This document shows, piece by piece, positions 43,148 through 51,293 of a stretch of DNA of 64,000 nucleotides. Where the stretch lies: NCBI GenBank assembly GCA_945876755.1, contig CAMCPM010000012.1:1-64000 (forward strand), written 5' to 3'. Below the pieces are notes generated by a model. That model did not search any database. It had not been told where the DNA came from and saw only the letters and a program-made list of their open reading frames with translations. How positions within the stretch are numbered: the first letter of the stretch is position 1; each line of letters begins with the position of its first letter. The translations under genes were made by a program, and so were the position numbers. This DNA is from an uncultured Clostridia bacterium. Its GTDB lineage: Bacteria; Bacillota; Clostridia; Oscillospirales; Ruminococcaceae.

Positions 43148-44467
43148 ATGGTTAATAACAACAAACTTGACGCTGAGAAACTTTTGACAGAAATTTTAAA
43201 AGAAAATCGTGTCAAGGTTTCTAAAGGCGTTTTGTATGTCTTTACTCAGGGAAGGGTGTGGTTGCCTTGCGATTCTATTAATATTAAGCTGTGGCTTATG
43301 AAACATGTTCCTAAAAATAAACGTATATACGTTTATGATAGGGAAATAACACTTGTTTATAAAAAGCTTCTTATTGAGCCCACGATTCAGGTAGATATTG
43401 AAGAGCTTGTACAAAAAGACAAGCTAAACGTATTAAACGGAGTCTATGACTTTACGGAAAGAGTGCTTAAGCAAAGAAATCCAAATGATTTCTTTACATA
43501 TTGCTTGGACTTTAGGTACACACCTGATGCAAAAATAGAAGATGCCAAAGCGTTTATTTCTTTTTGCAAATCAAGTCTGGATTACGAAAAATCTCCTCAG
43601 AAAACAAAATATCTGCTACAGATTATAGGGTATGTTATAAGTTCACTTGAGGGTGCTGAAAAAGCATTCTTATTGATCGGGCCTTCCAACTGTGGCAAAT
43701 CAGTTGTTCTGAATCTTGTTGAAAAGGTGGTTGGACAAGAAAATGTATGCAACATACCGATTAACAAACTTGGAGATAGGTTTAATATCGGAGAGCTGCG
43801 TAATGCAAGAATCAACATAAATCGTGAAATTACTTCAGGCAAGCTTAAAAATATTGATATATTTAAAAGCTTGGTAAGTAATGAACGTATACCCGGAGAG
43901 AAAAAGAATCAGGATCCGTTTTATTTCACAAATCACTGTAAGCTTCTTTTTGCCGGAAATAATCTTCCTACGTTTTCAGAAACCGACGGGACAAATGATG
44001 CGGTGTTCAATAGGCTGTGTATATTGAAATTTCCACACAGTATTGAAGATAGCAATAAAGATCTTAATCTTTTTGACTCTTTGTATGCTGAACGTGATAT
44101 TATATTTAGTTCTGCTATTGATGAGGTATCTGATATTATCAGCTCAAACTATGATTTCAGCATAGATGAAGAGAGTAAGGAATGCTTCACTATTTATAGA
44201 GAAAGTCAGCAGGCACTGTCTACATTTGTATCTGAGAGGATGGACATTAATCCGGATTACAAGGTACATTTGAAAGATGTTGTTGCTGCTTTTAAAGTGT
44301 ATTGCAGGGATAACTGTATTCCAAACTGTTATACAGAAGCGAATATCAGATATTATCTCACAGGTATACCGGGTGTTAAGTCCGAGAAATTCAGAATTAA
44401 CTGTTCAAATCCGTTAAGTGGGTTTACAGGAATAGCATTAAAATGTATATACACAGAGCAAGATTAG
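43148..44467 (+). CDS. SF3 (D5/P4-type) helicase for element replication
   Basis: 439 residues. D5_N-like segment and superfamily 3 helicase with Walker A LIGPSNCGKSVV and Walker B-like region ENVCNIPINKLGDRFN. This is the replication helicase/primase family of phages, plasmids and mobilizable elements; an N-terminal primase domain is not obvious. GGAGG precedes the ATG at 43148. Its place just before mobC and the relaxase gene suggests that the excised circle can replicate. Confidence 0.82.
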   Translation: MVNNNKLDAEKLLTEILKENRVKVSKGVLYVFTQGRVWLPCDSINIKLWLMKHVPKNKRIYVYDREITLVYKKLLIEPTIQVDIEELVQKDKLNVLNGVYDFTERVLKQRNPNDFFTYCLDFRYTPDAKIEDAKAFISFCKSSLDYEKSPQKTKYLLQIIGYVISSLEGAEKAFLLIGPSNCGKSVVLNLVEKVVGQENVCNIPINKLGDRFNIGELRNARININREITSGKLKNIDIFKSLVSNERIPGEKKNQDPFYFTNHCKLLFAGNNLPTFSETDGTNDAVFNRLCILKFPHSIEDSNKDLNLFDSLYAERDIIFSSAIDEVSDIISSNYDFSIDEESKECFTIYRESQQALSTFVSERMDINPDYKVHLKDVVAAFKVYCRDNCIPNCYTEANIRYYLTGIPGVKSEKFRINCSNPLSGFTGIALKCIYTEQD

Positions 44468-44547
44468 CATTTGTATATACATTTATATTATTAAAAGTTA
44501 ATTTTGCCGTTACGCATTGGAACGGCTATTTATAAGGAGGAAAAACC

Positions 44548-44913
44548 ATGAATAACAAAAAAGAAATGTCTATCAATGTGCGGTGCACTCCAAGTATGAA
44601 AAACGATATTGTTCAGAAAGCCCAACAGGCACAAATGAACATTTCGGAGTTTATACTTACGGCTTGTCAAAAAGAAGTTATATATGTTTTGGAAGGAGGC
44701 GATAAAATTGCAAGTGAATTACATAAATTGCGGCTGCAAGTAAAAGAGAGCGGTTATGAAGTTGCTCTCGATAAAAAACTTGAAGCGGTTATGCTGAAAC
44801 TTGACAGCATTTTGGATAAAATTGAATCTTATCAGGATGAGGATAAAGAATATTTACACTCGTCTGATGACGAAATTGAAGAGGACGAAGACTTTTGGGA
44901 GGGTGCGGTATGA
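44548..44913 (+). CDS. MobC-like mobilization accessory protein
   Basis: 121 residues. Ribbon-helix-helix-like start (MSINVRCTPSMKNDIVQKAQ) with ISEFILTACQKE, then a coiled coil and acidic tail. MobC-type proteins help the relaxase open oriT. Its stop overlaps the relaxase start (ATGA). GGAGG precedes the ATG. oriT should lie nearby, probably 44468-44547, but I cannot point to its inverted repeat. Confidence 0.77.
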   Translation: MNNKKEMSINVRCTPSMKNDIVQKAQQAQMNISEFILTACQKEVIYVLEGGDKIASELHKLRLQVKESGYEVALDKKLEAVMLKLDSILDKIESYQDEDKEYLHSSDDEIEEDEDFWEGAV

Positions 44914-45878
44914 TTATTAAGTTCGTTAATGGTGCTAATAATAGCAAATCCGGCCTGAAGAAAAAAATCGAATATATTTGTGATCCTGCGAAAACAAATG
45001 AATCTCTTACGGGAAGCGTCTGCTGCAGTAAAAAATATCCTTACAATGATATGATTTCAACTAAGCGACTGCATCATAAAGCATCAGGAAAGCAATATGA
45101 GCACTATGTTGTTGGATTTGCTCCTGAAGATAGAATTGATTTTGATAAGGCGCTTAGGGTAATTAATGACATTGCTTTATACTTTAAGGACAACCAATCG
45201 ATTTTTACACTACATAATAACACGGAGCATTTGCACGCACATGTTATTATGAACTCTATTGACTGCAACGGCAAAAGATTTCGTCAATGGAAGCCTCAGT
45301 TAAACGAATTTAAGGTTTATGTCAACCAAGTATGTAATAATTATGGCATAAAGCAGGTAAATGGAGTGCTTTTAAGAACGCCGACAGAAAATGAAGCGGA
45401 ATATGAAATACTTGCTGAAGAAATCAAAAAAATAAATTTGGGAGGAAAAACTATGAATAACAATAATTATCCATCCGTAAGAATGGTGGAAACTACAGCT
45501 AATGTTGATAATACTAATAATTATGCAGGGAATACAACTATCGGGTACTTCAATTCAGGAATGTCAAATTATCTTCCTGTTCAAAACGCTCAACCGGCAT
45601 ATGTGTTACCAAGTCAGTGTTCGACCGTAACAACAAATCAATTACCGGAAGAACCTACAAAAATACATATTAATATTGGCGACAATATTAATGTTGCTGC
45701 ACCCTCTGCACCAGAATGCATTCAGCTGCTGAGGGCTGCAACCGCTGAAAGTCAGGACTCTGAAATAAATTTAGATGTTAATGAACTTTTTGCCGCGTGT
45801 GCTGCTTTAAATACTCCGGTTAATATTAATTTTGGAAGGACATATAACGTTGTTCTTACTTCAAAGGATAACCTATAA
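44910..45878 (+). CDS. MobA/MobL-type relaxase with an unusual C-terminus
   Basis: 322 residues. The first 180 fit a MobP-type relaxase: IIKFVNGANNSKSGLKKKIE with catalytic-Tyr-like KKIEYICDPAKT, and the HxH motif in NTEHLHAHVIMNSIDCNGKR. The last 140 are Asn/Thr-rich and unlike relaxase C-termini. A perfect GGGAGG site seven bases before an in-frame ATG at 45453 suggests the tail can also be made as its own 141-residue protein. It would nick oriT and pilot the strand into a recipient using a helper's secretion system. Confidence 0.8.
   Translation: MIIKFVNGANNSKSGLKKKIEYICDPAKTNESLTGSVCCSKKYPYNDMISTKRLHHKASGKQYEHYVVGFAPEDRIDFDKALRVINDIALYFKDNQSIFTLHNNTEHLHAHVIMNSIDCNGKRFRQWKPQLNEFKVYVNQVCNNYGIKQVNGVLLRTPTENEAEYEILAEEIKKINLGGKTMNNNNYPSVRMVETTANVDNTNNYAGNTTIGYFNSGMSNYLPVQNAQPAYVLPSQCSTVTTNQLPEEPTKIHINIGDNINVAAPSAPECIQLLRAATAESQDSEINLDVNELFAACAALNTPVNINFGRTYNVVLTSKDNL
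45453..45878 (+). CDS. Nested in-frame gene within the relaxase gene
   Basis: Starts MNNNNYPSVRMVETTANVDN. The ribosome site GGGAGG at 45440-45445 is better than that of the relaxase itself. The product (141 residues) is soluble, Asn/Thr-rich first, and has a more structured end (KIHINIGDNINVAAPSAPEC). Either a real second product, or a once separate gene fused to the relaxase by loss of a stop. No family recognised. Confidence 0.45.
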   Translation: MNNNNYPSVRMVETTANVDNTNNYAGNTTIGYFNSGMSNYLPVQNAQPAYVLPSQCSTVTTNQLPEEPTKIHINIGDNINVAAPSAPECIQLLRAATAESQDSEINLDVNELFAACAALNTPVNINFGRTYNVVLTSKDNL

Positions 45879-45903
45879 ATCTTCAATGATATATTATATT
45901 TAT

Positions 45904-45943
45904 GACACCGACAGCAGATCGAATAAATCTGCTGTCGGGTGTC
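45904..45943. repeat. Inverted repeat upstream of the small element gene
   Basis: GACACCGACAGCAGAT / ATCTGCTGTCGGGTGTC, a long stem with a seven-base loop just before the small gene at 45968. It has no T-run, so it may be an operator or RNA structure more than a terminator. It shares the ACCGACAG sequence with the hairpin at 46171. Confidence 0.6.
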
Positions 45944-45967
45944 AAATATAATATCAGAGGTGATGCC

Positions 45968-46174
45968 ATGGAAGTTAATGTTCTGGAACAGAAAAGAAGA
46001 GTTGAAATCTGGCTTACAAATGATGACAGCAATAACGCTGAAATTCTTGAAGCGGTTGAACAGATAAAGAAAGAATACCGTACACGAAGATTTTTCACAG
46101 TTGTATTTCATTCGGGAGCAGGTGACTTGCTTGCGAACACCGAATTACTGCTGTCACACAATAAAACAGGATAA
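45968..46174 (+). CDS. Small protein preceding the large serine recombinase
   Basis: 68 residues, MEVNVLEQKRRVEIWLTNDD and on to LLLSHNKTG. GAGGTGATGCC precedes the ATG. Proteins like this commonly sit just before the recombinase in Clostridial mobile elements. It could be a recombination directionality factor by position, though that is untested. The tail of a homolog survives at 11775-11806. Confidence 0.7.
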   Translation: MEVNVLEQKRRVEIWLTNDDSNNAEILEAVEQIKKEYRTRRFFTVVFHSGAGDLLANTELLLSHNKTG

Positions 46175-46212
46175 CCGACAGATTCAGATAAATGAAGCTG
46201 TCGGTTATTTAT
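46171..46212 (+). terminator. Terminator-like hairpin before the recombinase gene
   Basis: ATAACCGACAG / CTGTCGGTTAT stem followed by TTATTTTTTATT. A remnant of its left arm (ACCGACAGATT) is at 11808. Confidence 0.65.
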
Positions 46213-46283
46213 TTTTTATTATTGCAATTAAGGATAACTTGTGTTACAATGTTATCATAATATTTTGTTTAGAGGTTACAACA

Positions 46284-48446
46284 ATGCAGAATGTTTATAA
46301 TATTGCAGGATACTGCCGAATTTCCGTTGATGAGGAGCTTGACAGAGACAACACATCCATAGAAAATCAGAAAATGATTATCAAGGATTTTACCGAAAAG
46401 CATTTTCCCGGTTCAAGTCTGACCTTTTATGAGGACAGAGACCGTTCCGGGTATACTTTTGAACAGCGTGAATCCTATCAAAAGCTGCGTCCGCTGCTTC
46501 TGAATCATGATATTGATATTCTTATAATAAAGGACTTCTCACGTTTTTCAAGGCGTAACAGCAAGGGCCTTGTTGAGCTTGAGGATCTGCGTGATGCAGG
46601 TGTACGCATAATTTCCATAGGCGACAATATTGACTTCCCTACCGATGATGACTGGACGGCTATTCAGTTCCGTTTCCTTATAAACGAGATGCCTGTTACC
46701 GATACCTCCAAAAAAGTCAAGTCGGTTATAAAGCGCCGTCAGAATGAGGGAAAATGGATATGCTCGGTTCCTTACGGGTACGTTATAACAAACAGCAAAA
46801 CCATGAGCTTTAAGGTTGACGAACCTGCTGCTGAAATTGTTAGAAAAATTTTCGACCTTTACATTGAGGGCTGGGGCTATAAAAAAATTGCTAATCATCT
46901 TACGGAGCTTAATATTCCTACTCCGAGAGCGGTTGAAAAGGAACGCAAGGAGGCAAAGGGCGAGGAGTACAAACATTCCGTGAAAAATGAATGGAGCATA
47001 ATTACTGTACAGACCATACTTGAAAATGATTTTTACATTGGAACGCTTCGTCAGGGCAAGTACAAGCGTAAAAACATCAACGGCAAAGATATAAAAAACG
47101 ATGAATCCGAACACATTGTATTTGAAAAAAATCACGAGCCGATCATTGATGATAAAATTTTTGCTCGGGCTCAGGAGCTTAAAGCAAAACGTTCCACCAA
47201 TCACTACCGCGGAGTAAAAAAATATGACAACTTTTATTCGGGAGTTTTATTCTGCGGTGACTGCGGTTCTCCGATGTTTTCGATGAGCCGTCCGGACCTG
47301 GCTCCCGCCTACACCTGCGGAACATATCACAAACGCGGACTAAAAGGCTGCACATCACACCATATTCGCTGCGATATGCTTGACGATGTTCTGAAATCAT
47401 ATATCCGTAAGGTGCGTGACAACTGTTCCAATATGATGGTGCAGCTCGAACAATCACTGAAAAATGAAAAAGACAATCTGAAAAACAGCGATGAAATTAT
47501 AGATACGCTAAAAAAACAGATTGACAATGCAAAAGAAGAACTTAAATTTACCAAACAACGGCACATAAAAGAAATTATGCGAAATCCCGACCGTGAAGAT
47601 ATCATTGAAGAAACTTACCGCGAAATTGAAGATGACCTTGTAATAAGAATTGCAGGGCTTGAAAATCAGCTTGCTATGGCTGCCGATAAGCGCAATATAA
47701 TGGTGCAGGCAAACCGCCGTGCAAAAACTGTCATTGAAGTTTTTGATGATATTATCAGCAAAGACAAGCTTGACAAATATGACATTAATCTTATCGTTGA
47801 ACGGATAGATGTTTTTAACGATCATATTGATATCAAGCTTATGTCGGACATTGACTCGCTGCTTAAATGCGGAAACATAGGAGAAAAAGAATTAAATTTT
47901 CCCGATGACATTATAGATGAATATCAATGCCAACTTATCCAGAAATCACGTAATCGTAAGGATAAGATCTATAATGTCAATGTTGTCAGTGGCGTTGACC
48001 CCCTTGAAATTTACACAAGCAGCGACGGCGAAGTCATCTTTAAGAAATACAGTGCTATCAATGAGATGGCAGGCTCTGCAGCGCAGGTTGCAGAAGTCAT
48101 GACAAAGCTGGCGAACTGCCCGACAGTCGTTTTCGACCGTGATCATGTAGTTGCAGTTGCAGGCGTTCAAAAAAAGGAATTCAGCGAAAGACGTGTTTCT
48201 CAGGCTCTTGAGGAGTATCTTGAAAGCCGCAAAAACTATCTTTATACGTCTCACAACGACGTAAAAGTCTTTCCCGTTGAGGGCATTGACCGTCCGGCAA
48301 TTGCCTGCTCGCCTATTCTTGCTTCGGGCGACGTGACAGGCGCAGTTGCATTCCTTGCGCCTAATAACGAAGCGGTCGCAAGCGAGGTGCAACAGAATCT
48401 TATTCAGGCAGCTGCCCAGTTCCTTGGCAAACAAATCGAAGAATAA
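46284..48446 (+). CDS. Large serine recombinase fused in frame to the SpoVT C-terminal part
   Basis: 720 residues. Catalytic resolvase domain with Ser14 (YCRISVDEELDRDNTS), recombinase domain, zinc ribbon (LFCGDCGSPMFSMSRP ... CGTYHKRG) and a long coiled coil, ending at about residue 571. At GAC-CCC (47997-48002) it continues with SpoVT residues 34-180: LEIYTSSDGEVIFKKYSAIN, then the GAF-like sensor domain ending AAAQFLGKQIEE. In the circular element the frame would instead end in the 27 residues encoded at 12054-12137, giving about 598 residues. AGAGG precedes the ATG. It is the integrase of the element. Confidence 0.9.
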   Translation: MQNVYNIAGYCRISVDEELDRDNTSIENQKMIIKDFTEKHFPGSSLTFYEDRDRSGYTFEQRESYQKLRPLLLNHDIDILIIKDFSRFSRRNSKGLVELEDLRDAGVRIISIGDNIDFPTDDDWTAIQFRFLINEMPVTDTSKKVKSVIKRRQNEGKWICSVPYGYVITNSKTMSFKVDEPAAEIVRKIFDLYIEGWGYKKIANHLTELNIPTPRAVEKERKEAKGEEYKHSVKNEWSIITVQTILENDFYIGTLRQGKYKRKNINGKDIKNDESEHIVFEKNHEPIIDDKIFARAQELKAKRSTNHYRGVKKYDNFYSGVLFCGDCGSPMFSMSRPDLAPAYTCGTYHKRGLKGCTSHHIRCDMLDDVLKSYIRKVRDNCSNMMVQLEQSLKNEKDNLKNSDEIIDTLKKQIDNAKEELKFTKQRHIKEIMRNPDREDIIEETYREIEDDLVIRIAGLENQLAMAADKRNIMVQANRRAKTVIEVFDDIISKDKLDKYDINLIVERIDVFNDHIDIKLMSDIDSLLKCGNIGEKELNFPDDIIDEYQCQLIQKSRNRKDKIYNVNVVSGVDPLEIYTSSDGEVIFKKYSAINEMAGSAAQVAEVMTKLANCPTVVFDRDHVVAVAGVQKKEFSERRVSQALEEYLESRKNYLYTSHNDVKVFPVEGIDRPAIACSPILASGDVTGAVAFLAPNNEAVASEVQQNLIQAAAQFLGKQIEE
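47997..48001 (+). mobile_element. Attachment core, right end (GACCC)
   Basis: Recombinase sequence to the left, spoVT codon 34 onward to the right. It is in the same codon frame as the left cores. Left and right arms next to the core share no further identity, as expected for a large serine recombinase with a short core. Confidence 0.72.
48003..48446 (+). pseudogene. spoVT: SpoVT 3' part (codons 34-180) displaced behind the recombinase
   Basis: 147 codons with no start of its own. LEIYTSSDGEVIFKKYSAIN completes the AbrB fold, and the rest is the GAF-like domain of SpoVT (TVVFDRDHVVAVAGVQKKEF, SPILASGDVTGAVAFLAP). It stays in frame and intact, so excision of the element would rebuild a full gene. 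Confidence 0.88.
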
Positions 48447-48448
48447 CA

Positions 48449-48576
48449 AAAAGAGAGATCCACTTAGGGTAGTACCGATATAGGAGTATTATCGGTACCG
48501 AGCCACCAACTTTGAGCATTTCGTAATGTAACCTACGAATTGCCAAAGGGGGCTCCCCTTCGTGGATCTCTCTTTT
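48449..48576. repeat. Structured palindromic element after spoVT
   Basis: A perfect 15-base outer stem AAAAGAGAGATCCAC / GTGGATCTCTCTTTT encloses about 98 bases. Inside are the hairpin TACCGATA / TATCGGTA (48473-48497) and GGGGGCTCCCC (48548-48558). It may act as terminator between convergent genes, but it is longer than needed and may be a MITE-like or RNA element. Confidence 0.6.
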
Positions 48577-48592
48577 GAATTTACAATAATTT

Positions 48593-49636
48593 TTATTCTT
48601 TATTTCCGAACTTGGGCAACTCATCAAGGGTTATTACCTTGTCATTGTTGTAAACTTCGGTAAGATTTGCCTTATCGTTTCCGATAATATGATCTGTATG
48701 CCATATCATGAACCATGACCACATACATCCGTCACGCTCGAAGTCAGCCACAGGCGGAACATTTCCGCACTCGTGGAATGCTATCGGTTTGCTTTCGGTA
48801 AGCTTTACAAGTCTGTTCCATGCATTGACATTTGTTGAGTTATTATAGGTGTCGGAACCGATAATATCACAGTAATCGTCACCTACATACCAACCGTCCT
48901 TAACATCGCCCGAATAGCCGAGCACCCAGATAAGATTGGTCAGTCCGAACTCATTCGTGTAGCGGTCATACATCATCTGCCACAGCTTGATGAAGTTTTC
49001 CGAACCGCCCTTGCCCCACCAGAACCACTGTCCGTCAAATTCATGGAACGGTCTCCAGAGTACGGGTACTCCTGCGTCGCGCAGTTCGACAAGAGCATTT
49101 GCAGCTTTGTCCCAGTTGGCGATCATGTTGTTGTATTCTTCTGTACCTTCTGTAAGGAGCTTGTCGAAATCGGGTACATCATCGAGAGATTCCTGATATC
49201 CCTTGCCGTTGATTCCCGTGTGCCAGCAGATGGTAACAAGTCCGCCATTTTCCCACCACTCAATCGCACGCTGGTTTACGCCCTTGAAATCTCCGTTCAT
49301 GTAGTCAAGACCGCGCATTGCAGGCAGCTTGCCGGTAGTTGCTTTGATATAATCCATTTCATAATTGGGCGAACCCTTCCATGTGGACTCCTGCTGACAG
49401 GAAATAATGCTGCTGCCGAAATTATCGCAAATGTAGCTGTATACCTCTTTTGTAACTTCATCTGCATTTGGGTTTGAAAGCTTGTATTTTGATTCTGCGG
49501 AAACGGCTTCAGCTGCAATAGATGTTGTTTCTGAAGCATCATTCTCTTCGCTGCCGCTGTCCGTGCCGCATCCTCCGAGAATGGACGCCGTCATTGCCGC
49601 AGCGCATATTATTGAAATAATTTTTGCTTTTTTCAT
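48593..49636 (-). CDS. GH26 family beta-mannanase lipoprotein
   Basis: 347 residues. Signal peptide with lipobox (SILGGC), then a glycoside hydrolase family 26 domain. Acid/base Glu is in VLWRPFHEFDGQWFWWG and nucleophile Glu in PIAFHECGNVPP. It cuts beta-1,4-mannan or related polymers at the cell surface. The start is two bases after the stop of the CmpB-like gene, with AGGAAGG upstream, so it is co-transcribed. Short single-domain form without carbohydrate-binding or dockerin modules. Confidence 0.93.
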   Translation of the reverse strand: MKKAKIISIICAAAMTASILGGCGTDSGSEENDASETTSIAAEAVSAESKYKLSNPNADEVTKEVYSYICDNFGSSIISCQQESTWKGSPNYEMDYIKATTGKLPAMRGLDYMNGDFKGVNQRAIEWWENGGLVTICWHTGINGKGYQESLDDVPDFDKLLTEGTEEYNNMIANWDKAANALVELRDAGVPVLWRPFHEFDGQWFWWGKGGSENFIKLWQMMYDRYTNEFGLTNLIWVLGYSGDVKDGWYVGDDYCDIIGSDTYNNSTNVNAWNRLVKLTESKPIAFHECGNVPPVADFERDGCMWSWFMIWHTDHIIGNDKANLTEVYNNDKVITLDELPKFGNKE

Positions 49637-49637
49637 T

Positions 49638-50408
49638 TTAATTATCCTTCCTGTTTTTTATTTTTGTAACAAGTTCAGTGATTTTGTCGGAATGCTTGTA
49701 TTCGTCCTTGTGCTTTTCATAGTAATCTTTCAGATGTTGATTTATAGGTGCAGAAGAATACATAGACAGCAGAAATCTTGCTTTTTCCTTACGTTCTGTC
49801 TTGAATTCCGCAATATGTTCTTTAAGCTCCTCATATTTCATTACAATGCCATTTTCGTCCGCAAACCTGCGTATTTTTGCCACAAGGTTTGTGGAGTAAA
49901 CCAGGTCGATAACGAAAATGCCGTAAAAAAAGCCTATGCAGAACGAGAACGCAAGATTTTCCGCAAGCCAACCCAGAGCGTCCAGAATGTAGGGATGTAC
50001 GCCGAAATAGTAAGCTGCGCTGAGTACCGCCCAGAAAAATGAAAATCTCGGACAAATTATGCCGTCAATATTTCCCCATTCATTTGAATAATCCCACAGC
50101 TTTATCTTCATATGCTTGATAAAAATCAGACCAGCTATGTATTCAACGACCGTAATGCACAGAGCCATAATTATAAAAAGCACAGCCTTTTTCAGCCAGT
50201 CAGTCTCAATGGGAATAGCGTTTTCGAGTCCTGCCATCAGATAAAGCACACAAAGACTGAAGCCGTAAAGCGGAAGCCACGGACCTGTGAGAAAGCCCGG
50301 ATTGACCCACTTTTTTGCCGAAAAAAATCTTCTGAAAATAACTTCAATGCCCCAGCCGATAAGACTGCCTGTTGAAAAAAGAAACGCCAAAATAAGAAAA
50401 TTATTCAT
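49638..50408 (-). CDS. CmpB-like putative ABC transporter permease
   Basis: 256 residues with about five transmembrane helices in the first 200. Matches the CmpB type (PF06541-like): FSTGSLIGWGIEVIFRRFFS, WVNPGFLTGPWLPLYGF. A charged cytoplasmic tail ends the chain. Family function is unclear and no ATPase is adjacent. Forms an operon with the mannanase. GGAGATG precedes the ATG. Confidence 0.85.
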   Translation of the reverse strand: MNNFLILAFLFSTGSLIGWGIEVIFRRFFSAKKWVNPGFLTGPWLPLYGFSLCVLYLMAGLENAIPIETDWLKKAVLFIIMALCITVVEYIAGLIFIKHMKIKLWDYSNEWGNIDGIICPRFSFFWAVLSAAYYFGVHPYILDALGWLAENLAFSFCIGFFYGIFVIDLVYSTNLVAKIRRFADENGIVMKYEELKEHIAEFKTERKEKARFLLSMYSSAPINQHLKDYYEKHKDEYKHSDKITELVTKIKNRKDN

Positions 50409-50583
50409 TTCACATCTCCGAAATATTTGAATTTAATATATAATATCATATTTTCAGCAGCATTTCAACAGTTAAAAGTAAATTATATTTCACAAAGGTT
50501 TCACACAAGCCGCCCGTGAGTTAACATTGATTTAACATTGGAACGGTAATATGTATTCAGCCAAGAGAAAAGGAGGCATTGCA
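50409..50583. other. Divergent promoter gap
   Basis: 175 bases between the CmpB-like and VTC genes; AT-rich, holds presumed divergent promoters. No gene seen. Confidence 0.4.
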
Positions 50584-51258
50584 ATGGACGGCACAAAATA
50601 CCGCCATGAATACAAGCATTATATAAGTATGTCGGATTTTTTGTCCCTGACCGGTAAGATACGCTTTATTGCCGAACCGGACGGGCATATGACAGACGGC
50701 TCGTATTTTATACGCAGTCTTTATTTCGACAACTACGCGGACAAGGCGCTTCGTGAAAAAATCGACGGCGTAAGCGTCCGTGAAAAGTTCCGTATAAGGT
50801 TTTATGATTTTGACGACAGCTTCATACGTCTTGAAAAGAAAAGCAAGCGTTCGGGACTTTGCCTGAAGCAAAGTGCAGAGCTTTCACGAAGTCAGACGGA
50901 AATGATAATAAACGGGGAATACGGCTTTCTTGCCGAATCGGAAGATCCGATGCTTAACGAGTTTTACGCAAAGCTTACGGGAGAGCTTCTCCGCCCAAGG
51001 CTTATCGTAGATTATACCCGTCAGGCGTATGTCTATCCGCCCGGAAATGTCAGAGTAACGTTTGATTACAACATTCATTCTTCGTGTGACGTGAATATGT
51101 TTTTCACTCCGGAAGTATCTCCCGTACCTGTTCCGGGAGCAGTTATCATGGAAGTGAAGTATGATGAATTTCTGCCGCAGATAATTGCCGATATAACTCA
51201 GCTTTACGGCAGACAGACAGGCTCGTTTTCAAAGTATGCGGCAGGAAGATATATTTAA
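50584..51258 (+). CDS. VTC-domain polyphosphate polymerase
   Basis: 224 residues. The VTC tunnel residues are present: KYRHEYKHYI, SLYFDNYADKALREK, KFRIRFYDF, RLEKKSKRSGLCLKQSAELS, RPRLIVDYTRQAY and VIMEVKYDEF. In yeast Vtc4 this domain makes polyphosphate; bacterial relatives are less studied. AAGGAGG precedes the ATG at 50584. First gene of a five-gene cluster with DUF4956, CotH and a two-component system. Confidence 0.9.
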   Translation: MDGTKYRHEYKHYISMSDFLSLTGKIRFIAEPDGHMTDGSYFIRSLYFDNYADKALREKIDGVSVREKFRIRFYDFDDSFIRLEKKSKRSGLCLKQSAELSRSQTEMIINGEYGFLAESEDPMLNEFYAKLTGELLRPRLIVDYTRQAYVYPPGNVRVTFDYNIHSSCDVNMFFTPEVSPVPVPGAVIMEVKYDEFLPQIIADITQLYGRQTGSFSKYAAGRYI

Positions 51259-51293
51259 ATATATTATAAAATTTTATTATGGAGGAATTAATT

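Larger units (their letters stand above)
4531..47999. mobile_element. Integrated mobilizable element array inside spoVT
   Basis: Everything between the first spoVT 5' end and the spoVT 3' part. The inner unit, 12057-47999, has a complete mobility block at its right end: SF3 helicase, MobC-like, relaxase, small ORF and large serine recombinase. The outer 4531-11822 has lost its right end. Internal left-end repeats at 13904 and 17911 show further units that merged by deletion. No type IV secretion genes were seen, so transfer would need a helper. Boundaries are set by the GACCC cores and the reconstructed 180-residue SpoVT. Confidence 0.75.
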
